Source: Candidatus Caldarchaeum sp.
GTDB lineage: Archaea; Thermoproteota; Nitrososphaeria_A; Caldarchaeales; Caldarchaeaceae
Length of the DNA stretch: 5,710 nt
Direction: 5' to 3'
Assembly: GCA_025054515.1 (NCBI GenBank)
Contig: JANWZT010000081.1
Span: 1 to 5,710, forward strand
How positions within the stretch are numbered: the stretch's first letter is position 1; each line of letters starts with the position of its first letter. Position numbers and translations under genes: made by a program. Positions 1-5,148 of the stretch are shown here, piece after piece. Below the pieces are notes generated by a model. The model saw only the letters and a program-made list of their open reading frames with translations. It was not told the origin of the DNA and did no database searches.

Positions 1-205
1 CGTGAACGGTTTCATCAAACTTTTCCGCGGCAAAATGCAGCTAAACCTCGGAAAATTCGGACGCATCGAACAGTCAGATCAAACGGTCACCGAAGTAAAT
101 ACGGAAAATAATCTTTCGCAGAAAGAAGCTTATTCGTCGGAGGAAAGACCGGCGCGAGGCGGCTTTAGGTCGAGGGGTTTCCAGCGGGGACGCAGGTTTA
201 GGTAG
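1..205 (+). CDS. ssb: Single-stranded DNA-binding protein (OB fold), C-terminal part; 5' truncated by the window
   Basis: This is the last 67 codons of a gene that begins before the window; codons start at base 2, and the GTG there is probably an internal Val rather than a start. Residues about 2-22 (NGFIKLFRGKMQLNLGKFGR) resemble the last strands of the archaeal RPA/SSB OB fold, where an 'FRGKxQLNxGKxG' stretch is typical of crenarchaeal and thaumarchaeal SSBs. A linker rich in Glu, Asn, Ser and Thr follows (about 23-49), then a short Arg/Gly/Phe tail (RPARGGF, RGF, QRGRRFR). Proteins of this family coat single-stranded DNA during replication and repair. The tail is basic to the last residue, unlike bacterial SSB with its acidic tip and unlike Sulfolobus SSB, which ends in acidic residues. 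The stop codon TAG at 203-205 lies inside the 3' end of the convergent NfeD gene. The family call is fairly firm; the missing N-terminus prevents a full domain check. Confidence 0.8.
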   Translation, partial: VNGFIKLFRGKMQLNLGKFGRIEQSDQTVTEVNTENNLSQKEAYSSEERPARGGFRSRGFQRGRRFR

Positions 206-1469
206 TTTCCTCCGGTTCAACCAGTAGGAAACCCCCCTGTTTCCCCACAACTTTTATTCTCTGATTTTGTTTTACGGGTTTTACTGCTTTCGCTTTCCAG
301 TATTCGCCGTCGACGAAAACATAGCCTTCTTTTCCCGAATCCATGTCCTCTGTAGCCCTCCCAAATTTTAGCTCGGGCTCCACCGGCTTTTTCCTCTGTG
401 CCTTAAAGGATTTAAACATCAGAAACCCGAGAAAACCCGCCATAAAGAGGGCAATCACTATAACCGTCAGTTGGAACGAAGCAAACCATTCCTGCGCAAC
501 GAAAACCGGGGCAGGTGAATAACCGCCGAGTAGGATGATTCCGACCGTTAGCGATATGATGCCGCTCGCGCCGATGACACCGAATCCGGGTGACAGCAGC
601 TCGTAGAGGAGCAAGGCCGCGCCGAGGAAGGCAAGGAACGCGCCGGCGATGTTGATGTTCAACCCCTGCCCCACCAATCCCAGCACAATCATCAGACCAC
701 CGATAACCTCGCCTCCCCAACCCGGCGAAGAAAGACCGAAAAGAAGCATCAATATCCCCAAGGAAATCAACAAACTGGAGACCAAGGGGTCGGAAAGCAT
801 CGAAACCACCGACGACGTCAACCCCGGCTCCTTCCTGACCAGCTGCGCATTCGCTAAACGGAGAATTTTTTCACCGTCCAAGGTCTTGACAACACGTCCA
901 TCAATCGCGTTAAGCAACCCTTCGACATCACCGGCGACGGCCTCAATCAACCCAGCTTCCAACGCCGACTGATGGTTGAAGTTTTTGTTTTCAGTCACAA
1001 TTCTGATGGCCTCTTCACGGTTTCTTCCATGGGTTTCGGCGAGTGTCCCCATTTTTTCTGCGAAAAAGTTCAAAACTTTGCTGTCGGTCACGGGCTCTCC
1101 GCCTGCGACAGGCTGTGCCGAGCCTATCAACGGTCCCGGAGCCATCGCAGCGAAATGAGTTGCCAAAAGAATGTACGTGCCTGCTGACATGGCTTTGCCG
1201 CCGGGAGGAAAAACGAACCCGATGACCGGAACGTCAGAAGACTGGATGGCCTCGACTATGCGGAGCATCGCGTCGGCACTTCCTCCTAAAGTATTTAGCG
1301 TAATTAGGACAGCCGAATATCCGCGGGCTGACGCTATCCCCTCTTCAACATATAATACGGTTCCCGACGAAATGTATCCTTCGATGTTCAGCCAAAGAAC
1401 GGTCGGTCTTTGAGCATAGGCCGTAAAAACCGATAATAGTATTACAACAACTATCAGATGAATTTTCAT
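198..1469 (-). CDS. nfeD: NfeD-family membrane-bound serine protease (ClpP-like domain + membrane domain + OB fold)
   Basis: A 423-residue full-length NfeD1b-type protein, like Pyrococcus PH1510. Residues 1-19 look like a cleavable signal peptide ending AYA|Q. Residues about 22-190 form a ClpP/S49-like protease domain: an oxyanion-loop LGGSADAM (61-68), the nucleophile Ser95 in MSAGTYI, a conserved MAPGPLIGSAQP (109-120), and Lys131 in SKVLNFF aligning with the PH1510 catalytic lysine (Ser97/Lys138 dyad). Four or five hydrophobic segments lie at about 229-353. Residues about 371-423 form the soluble C-terminal NfeD OB-type domain (GYVFVDGEYWKAKA). The family cuts the hydrophobic C-terminus of the partner stomatin, encoded just upstream here, and probably acts at the outer face of the membrane. 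ATG at 1469 overlaps the stomatin stop (ATGA), implying coupled translation; no strong ribosome site is visible. One oddity: the usual TPGG of this family reads TLGG at 60-63. Confidence 0.93.
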   Translation of the reverse strand: MKIHLIVVVILLSVFTAYAQRPTVLWLNIEGYISSGTVLYVEEGIASARGYSAVLITLNTLGGSADAMLRIVEAIQSSDVPVIGFVFPPGGKAMSAGTYILLATHFAAMAPGPLIGSAQPVAGGEPVTDSKVLNFFAEKMGTLAETHGRNREEAIRIVTENKNFNHQSALEAGLIEAVAGDVEGLLNAIDGRVVKTLDGEKILRLANAQLVRKEPGLTSSVVSMLSDPLVSSLLISLGILMLLFGLSSPGWGGEVIGGLMIVLGLVGQGLNINIAGAFLAFLGAALLLYELLSPGFGVIGASGIISLTVGIILLGGYSPAPVFVAQEWFASFQLTVIVIALFMAGFLGFLMFKSFKAQRKKPVEPELKFGRATEDMDSGKEGYVFVDGEYWKAKAVKPVKQNQRIKVVGKQGGFLLVEPEETT

Positions 1470-2281
1470 GTTTTCTTCGGCGACACTAGTCCAAGGATTG
1501 TTCCAAGCTCCTTAGACGCGGACTCGGTGACAACTATCATGTTCTTCTCACGCGCTATTTCGCTCCATGTCTGAAGCTCCCTCAGCCTAAGAGCGATCGG
1601 ATGCTGAGCATAATAGTCCGCGGCCTGAGCCATCTTTTCAGCGGCCAAAAGCTCTCCCTCCGCCGCTATAATCCGGCTTCTTCTTTCTCTTTCGGCCTCA
1701 GCCTGTTTGGCGATGGCCCTCTGCATCATCTCAGGTATCACAACGTCTCGCAAAGCCACAGTAGTCACTTTCACGCCCCAAGGCTCCGTTGCCTCGTCGA
1801 GAATCTGCTGTATCCTTTTGTTCAATTCTTCACGCCGGGTCAAGAGGTCGTCAAGCTCAACCTGTCCGATAACATCTCTCAAAACAGTTTGGGCGAGGAG
1901 AGCAGAGGCTGTGAAATAGTCCTTCACTTTGACCACGGCCATCTGAGGGTCGGTGACCCTGAAATATACAATCGCGTCAACATCCACCGTTACATTATCC
2001 TTGGTGATTATGCGTTGTTTGGGAACATCGAACGTCACAAGCCGCAAATCGATAATTCTCCGTCTGTCGACAACGGGAAGAATTATCACCAACCCAGGGC
2101 CTTTGACACCCAGCAGCCTTCCTAAACGGAAGATGACAGCCCTTTCATATTCCGTCACGACCTTAATCGCCGACGACAGAATGATGACCAGAAGCAGGAT
2201 TAAGAAGAATAAAGGCAGCGATAGTTCGGGCGGAAAAATTAACGAAAGGAAAGATTCGCTAACGCTAATATGGTTTATCAT
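1466..2281 (-). CDS. Stomatin-like SPFH/band 7 membrane protein
   Basis: A 271-residue prokaryotic stomatin. One hydrophobic segment (about 18-39) anchors it. The SPFH domain starts at KVVTEYERAVIFRLGR (40-55), continues through GVKGPGLVIILPVVDR (58-73) and the VPKQRIITKDNVTVDVDAIVYFRV stretch (86-109), and ends around residue 185. A helical coiled-coil region rich in Ala, Glu and Arg follows (about 186-245: AKQAEAERERRSRIIAAEGE), then a more hydrophobic C-terminus (NMIVVTESASKELGTILGLV). Stomatins oligomerise on the membrane and scaffold microdomains. In Pyrococcus the partner NfeD protease cleaves the C-terminal hydrophobic region of its stomatin, and the equivalent region is present here. 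ATG at 2281 is preferred because a TATA box is centred about 32 bases upstream, giving a leaderless or nearly leaderless message. It is the first gene of a two-gene operon with nfeD. Confidence 0.95.
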   Translation of the reverse strand: MINHISVSESFLSLIFPPELSLPLFFLILLLVIILSSAIKVVTEYERAVIFRLGRLLGVKGPGLVIILPVVDRRRIIDLRLVTFDVPKQRIITKDNVTVDVDAIVYFRVTDPQMAVVKVKDYFTASALLAQTVLRDVIGQVELDDLLTRREELNKRIQQILDEATEPWGVKVTTVALRDVVIPEMMQRAIAKQAEAERERRSRIIAAEGELLAAEKMAQAADYYAQHPIALRLRELQTWSEIAREKNMIVVTESASKELGTILGLVSPKKT

Positions 2282-2305
2282 CGCAGCAAGATCTTAGTTT
2301 CCTTC

Positions 2306-2320
2306 AGGTTATATAAACCT
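2306..2320. repeat. 15-base inverted repeat enclosing the minus-strand TATA box
   Basis: AGGTT-ATATA-AACCT: perfect 5-base arms around a 5-base centre. Because it coincides with the TATA box, a protein bound here would compete with TBP, so it is a candidate operator. The same near-symmetry could also arise simply from a symmetric TATA core plus chance flanks. Confidence 0.4.
2309..2317 (-). promoter_or_regulatory. TATA box of the stomatin-nfeD operon
   Basis: On the minus strand this reads TTTATATAA, a close match to the archaeal TATA consensus. Its centre is about 32 bases from the stomatin ATG at 2281, which puts the expected transcription start at about 2281-2287 and predicts a leaderless or very short leader. 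The BRE position just upstream (CCATAGG on the minus strand) is not purine-rich, so promoter strength is uncertain. Confidence 0.65.
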
Positions 2321-2322
2321 AT

Positions 2323-2339
2323 GGTGTCTAAAACACACC
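2323..2339. repeat. Second inverted repeat beside the TATA element
   Basis: GGTGT-CTAAAAC-ACACC: 5-base perfect arms with a 7-base centre. It lies immediately upstream of the stomatin TATA box, where an archaeal activator or the BRE/TFB contact would sit, and well upstream of the plus-strand promoter. It could be a regulator site. Arms this short occur by chance fairly often. Confidence 0.3.
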
Positions 2340-2395
2340 CAGACCTTTCGGCCGTATGTTTTCGAATAATTTCTAAAAAGATTTTTTTGTTATAG

Positions 2396-2402
2396 CTTAT
2401 AT
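2396..2402 (+). promoter_or_regulatory. TATA box of the coiled-coil/wHTH/hjc/lrp operon
   Basis: CTTATAT, centred about 32 bases before the ATG at 2431, the same spacing as the divergent stomatin promoter. It predicts a start of transcription close to the ATG. No Shine-Dalgarno sequence precedes this ATG, which agrees with a leaderless message. A T7 tract at 2382-2388 lies just upstream, making the region easy to melt; no clear BRE is seen. Confidence 0.55.
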
Positions 2403-2430
2403 CATTCCAGGTTGAATTAACTTTTCAGAC

Positions 2431-3867
2431 ATGGAGCCTGTGAAGGAAAGTCCGGACCATCTGCAATCCACCGAAGTTAGGACAGATTCCGAAGACGAGC
2501 TGCTCGAAGCTATCAAGAAAGCGGGTATCGCGCCGTTGCAGTTGAAGAGGTATTTGAAGGCGGCTATCCGTCTCCGCGAGTTGGAGAAGCAGCATGGCAA
2601 ATCCTATCAAGTGCTGTTAAAGGAATACGAGAAGAAATACAAAGAGAGCGTTAAGCTCGAATACAGCATAGGCGAGCTTCTCGAGAAAAGGAGGCGGATC
2701 GAAGAGGATTTGCTTGTTTATCTGGAGCAGCAGAAACTGACGCTCGAGACCGTCAACAAAGTTGCCGCGGTCATTCAGTCGCTCAAGAAATATTCCATAG
2801 ATGTGGACGACTTGGAAAATCTGGCTAGGGTCGCCGCGAAGATTTCGGAAACGGGTGCGGATTTCAAACAGATATTTGAAGTCGTATCAAAGCTTGACGA
2901 AGTCGAAAAGCGACTTTCAGAGGCCGAAAGTAGATACAAAGCCGTTTCGGAAGACCTCCGAAAATTAGAGGAAGAGCTGGAAGTAAGAAAAAAGAAGCTG
3001 AATGAAATTGTTTCATGGACACCTGAAATCGAACAACTCGTCTCTGTAAAGGAGAGGCTCATGGCCGAAATCGGCGACCTTGAATCCAAGGCGGAAGAAT
3101 TGAAGATGAAGGTAGAAGAATTATCGAAAGAATACGAAGCCTTACTCGGCTTCAAAGCAGATTCACGAAAAATTCTGGCCGTCATCGATGAGAAAAAGAA
3201 CGAGCTGAACAGGCTTGAGGAGGAGATCGCCCATAAGAAGGAGACGCTTGAACTTTTGGAAGAGGAGGTGACTTCGGCTCGTTCTTTGCTGATGCTCCTC
3301 CAAAACCCCGAGCTCGTTCGAAAGGAAGATTTGGAAGCTTTGTCAAGACAGTTCGCGAATCTTGCGAACATCAAAGGCGGAGGCATGTCCGCCCTATCGG
3401 CTTTGGAGCCGTCGCTCATGGAGAATGTTCGCAAACGGGTCGTCGAGTTGGTCATGCCCGTGATAAGAACAGAGTTGGTTCCCAAATGGGTGTTTGAAAA
3501 ACTTGAGAAAGAGTTCAAAGACTTGGTAGTCAAGAAGACACATTTGGAGGAGGAGTTGGAAAAGCTTCGGGCTGACTTGGGTCAGATGAAGTCTTCCAAG
3601 CCGTCCACGCCCGAGCAGCCTGCGGTTCAGCAGCCGAAAAATTTTCGACTTTTGAAGAAAGCAGTAACCCTCACTTCCGACAGCGGAACCCGCATCAGGT
3701 TAAAATGCATCTACTGCCAAAATTCGACGTTGATGATTCTGCCTGTGAAGGAAGACCTTCAAACAACAAGCTCGTCGAAAGACCTTTTGGTTACGACTTG
3801 CAGCTCCTGCGGGAAGGACATTTCGGTTGAACCGGGTTTTTTGTTGGAGAGGTTTTTCAAGGGGTGA
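2431..3867 (+). CDS. Uncharacterised long coiled-coil protein with C-terminal Cys4 zinc-ribbon-like domain
   Basis: A 478-residue protein of unrecognised family. Most of it is charged heptad-like helix: about 42-118, 145-236 and 245-290, then a break at about 291-350 containing a glycine-rich turn (KGGGMSAL, 315-322) and a more hydrophobic stretch (VRKRVVELVMPVIRTELVP), then a shorter coil at about 354-388. A Pro/Ser/Gln linker (389-403) leads to a compact C-terminal domain with CIYC (Cys426, Cys429) and CSSC (Cys457, Cys460), the pattern of a zinc ribbon with a 27-residue loop between the knuckles. There is no Walker A or B motif, signal peptide or membrane segment, so it is not an SMC/Rad50 ATPase and is probably cytoplasmic. 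The ATG is supported by a TATA box about 32 bases upstream. It is the first gene of the operon holding a winged-helix protein and Hjc, so a role with DNA is possible, but this is inferred from position only. Confidence 0.85.
   Translation: MEPVKESPDHLQSTEVRTDSEDELLEAIKKAGIAPLQLKRYLKAAIRLRELEKQHGKSYQVLLKEYEKKYKESVKLEYSIGELLEKRRRIEEDLLVYLEQQKLTLETVNKVAAVIQSLKKYSIDVDDLENLARVAAKISETGADFKQIFEVVSKLDEVEKRLSEAESRYKAVSEDLRKLEEELEVRKKKLNEIVSWTPEIEQLVSVKERLMAEIGDLESKAEELKMKVEELSKEYEALLGFKADSRKILAVIDEKKNELNRLEEEIAHKKETLELLEEEVTSARSLLMLLQNPELVRKEDLEALSRQFANLANIKGGGMSALSALEPSLMENVRKRVVELVMPVIRTELVPKWVFEKLEKEFKDLVVKKTHLEEELEKLRADLGQMKSSKPSTPEQPAVQQPKNFRLLKKAVTLTSDSGTRIRLKCIYCQNSTLMILPVKEDLQTTSSSKDLLVTTCSSCGKDISVEPGFLLERFFKG
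3861..3867 (+). promoter_or_regulatory. Ribosome-binding site of the winged-helix gene, embedded in the preceding stop
   Basis: GGGGTGA resembles the archaeal Shine-Dalgarno GAGGTGA and contains the TGA stop of the coiled-coil gene. Seven bases separate it from TTG at 3875, normal spacing. This argues for a TTG start there rather than TTG at 3827 (deep in the previous gene) or ATG at 3902. Confidence 0.55.
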
Positions 3868-3874
3868 ACATCTT

Positions 3875-4249
3875 TTGAGGAAAGTTCATCCCATCATTCA
3901 GATGCTCAAGTGGAAAACGAGGCTTCTTTCGCATGAGGAGATCATTCAAGTTTTGTCAGCTATCGGGACGATAGAGAACAACCCGTTCACCTTGACTGAG
4001 TTGACGGAGAAGCTCCCCGAATCCATCGCGAAAAATGAAAGCAAGCGTCGGAGCGTGTCGACGTTTCTTTCTAACTTGGTTGAAGTGGGCTATCTGACGA
4101 AGCCGTCGGAACGTAAATGGATGAAAAACGCCAGCACCTTGAGCATTTATTTGAGTCCGCTGCTGATCGAGCTGAACGACCTGGAGAGGCATGCTTCGCC
4201 CGGCGAAAAAAAGGAGCGGAAGATTATACAGATAGAGGATAGGAGATAA
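3875..4249 (+). CDS. Small winged-helix-like protein, probable DNA-binding
   Basis: A 124-residue basic protein. Counting from TTG 3875, helices are suggested at about 19-31 (SHEEIIQVLSAIG), 39-47 (TLTELTEKL) and 55-71 (ESKRRSVSTFLSNLVEVG), then a hairpin-like YLTKPSERKWMKNASTLSIYLS (about 73-94). This is the order of a winged helix-turn-helix, the third helix being the likely recognition helix. A charged tail follows (GEKKERKIIQIEDRR). I do not recognise a specific family. The start is uncertain: the open frame extends back to TTG 3827, which overlaps the previous gene by 41 bases; TTG 3875 has the good ribosome site; ATG 3902 would give 115 residues and keep the whole fold. Its TAA overlaps the hjc ATG by one base (TAATG). 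It could be a regulator of the operon or an accessory factor for the neighbouring resolvase; neither is shown. Confidence 0.75.
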   Translation: MRKVHPIIQMLKWKTRLLSHEEIIQVLSAIGTIENNPFTLTELTEKLPESIAKNESKRRSVSTFLSNLVEVGYLTKPSERKWMKNASTLSIYLSPLLIELNDLERHASPGEKKERKIIQIEDRR

Positions 4250-4677
4250 TGCCGAGAAAGGCTTCCGACCCTCTGTCACCACGGTATAAAGCGAGGATTG
4301 GCTACGAAGGAGAATACAGTCTTCTGAGGAGGTTTGTCGAGGTCGGCGAAAGAGGGTTTTACGCGGTTAGGACGCCGGGAAGCGGGACGGGGAAGATGCC
4401 GAAACCAGACATCATCGCCGTCGATAAAGGTGAATTGCTGGCGATAGAGGTAAAAAGCAGTAACAAAGCGTATGCGGCTTTTTCGACGGAACAGGTGAAA
4501 AGGTTGAAGGATTTCACAGAGAGATTTGAAATCTCATGCCCACACTGCGGGGGCAAGATAAGGCCGAAGCCGGTGGCTGCGGTTCGATTTGTTGGCCGTG
4601 GATGGCGTTTTTATGATTTAGGGCAAGTCTTTGACGGACACGGGTTTGTGGTGAAGTGGGAAGATGAGCATAGATGA
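4249..4677 (+). CDS. hjc: Archaeal Holliday junction resolvase Hjc
   Basis: A 142-residue member of the archaeal Hjc nuclease family (PD-(D/E)xK fold), a homodimer that cuts four-way DNA junctions in recombination and fork repair. Active-site candidates are Glu22 (GYEGEYSLLRRF), Asp54 in KPDIIAV, and Glu67 and Lys69 in IEVKSS, in the expected order and spacing. The VRTPGSGTGKMPKPD loop (40-54) matches the conserved R-x-(P/A)-x-SG segment before the catalytic Asp. The C-terminal half has EQVKRLKDF and AVRFVGRGWRFYDL, typical of euryarchaeal-style Hjc. One oddity is a CPHCGGK knuckle (Cys97, Cys100) between the helix and the last strands, with no second Cys pair in the chain. The ATG follows an AGGAG at 4241-4245 and overlaps the upstream TAA; the end overlaps lrp by 14 bases. 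This is part of the tight four-gene run. Confidence 0.93.
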   Translation: MPRKASDPLSPRYKARIGYEGEYSLLRRFVEVGERGFYAVRTPGSGTGKMPKPDIIAVDKGELLAIEVKSSNKAYAAFSTEQVKRLKDFTERFEISCPHCGGKIRPKPVAAVRFVGRGWRFYDLGQVFDGHGFVVKWEDEHR

Positions 4678-5113
4678 TCTTGACCAAAAGATACTTCAGC
4701 TGCTCTACCGTGACGGAAGGGCATCTTTTGCGGAAATAGGTCGGAAGCTGGGAGTTAGCGAAAACACAATCCGTTTCAGGTACAACCGTATGGTAAAGAA
4801 TGGCGTCATCCGAGGGGCCACTGTTTTGGTCGACCACAAGAAGCTGGGGTTGGCGAACTCCGCGGCTTTAATGCTGCGGATAGATCCATCGCGTATCGAC
4901 CTTGTTCTGGAAGAATTGAAGGAGATGCGTGAGGTTTTCAACATTTATCAGCTTTCGGGAGACTATGACGCCATCGCAGTGGTCATGGGCCGTGACCTCG
5001 GCCACATTCATGAAATCGTTGACCGGGTGAAAAGAATCAAAGGCGTTCTTTCCGTCAACACGCTTGTCACACTACGGGTTGTCAAGACTGAGACGCGTTA
5101 CGACCTTTCATGA
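4664..5113 (+). CDS. Lrp/AsnC-family transcriptional regulator
   Basis: A 149-residue full-length Lrp/AsnC protein. The N-terminal MSIDDLDQKILQLLYRDGR is a classic opening of the family and supports the ATG at 4664, even though it lies 14 bases inside hjc. The helix-turn-helix is at about 20-48 (SFAEIGRKLGVSENTIRFRYNRM), followed by the linking strand GVIRGATVLVDHKKLG. The RAM/AsnC ligand-binding and oligomerisation domain spans about 65-142, with the conserved glycine-aspartate turn LSGDYDAIAVV (97-107). Members form dimers to octamers and regulate amino-acid or central metabolism, often including themselves. The effector cannot be told from sequence. The ribosome site is weak, so translation is probably coupled to hjc. 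Targets might include the downstream SHMT-like gene or the divergent promoter region, but no operator is proven. Confidence 0.93.
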   Translation: MSIDDLDQKILQLLYRDGRASFAEIGRKLGVSENTIRFRYNRMVKNGVIRGATVLVDHKKLGLANSAALMLRIDPSRIDLVLEELKEMREVFNIYQLSGDYDAIAVVMGRDLGHIHEIVDRVKRIKGVLSVNTLVTLRVVKTETRYDLS

Positions 5114-5148
5114 CATACGGCTAAATTGTTGGCTGACATGACTGAAAC

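Noticed and set aside
205..232. Inverted repeat (arms 205-211 and 226-232) as an intrinsic terminator
   Set aside because: It has a 14-base loop, lies within nfeD coding sequence, and is not followed by a T tract on either strand; archaeal termination mostly relies on T-rich runs.
1601..2125. 174-codon open frame on the plus strand opposite the stomatin gene
   Set aside because: The stomatin reading is a clear full-length SPFH protein; the opposite frame shows no recognisable protein features and no start signals.
2282..2430. Possible tRNA or small RNA in the divergent intergenic region
   Set aside because: No cloverleaf, box C/D pattern or GC-rich structured segment was seen; the content is AT-rich promoter DNA.
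2775..3533. 252-codon open frame on the minus strand, Ser/Phe-rich
   Set aside because: Antisense shadow of the coiled-coil gene: GAA/GAG/AAG codons read backwards as Ser/Phe/Leu. It has no domain, promoter or ribosome site.
2431..3867. Coiled-coil protein as an SMC/Rad50 relative
   Set aside because: No Walker A, Walker B or signature motif at either end, and the coils on the two sides of the central break differ greatly in length.
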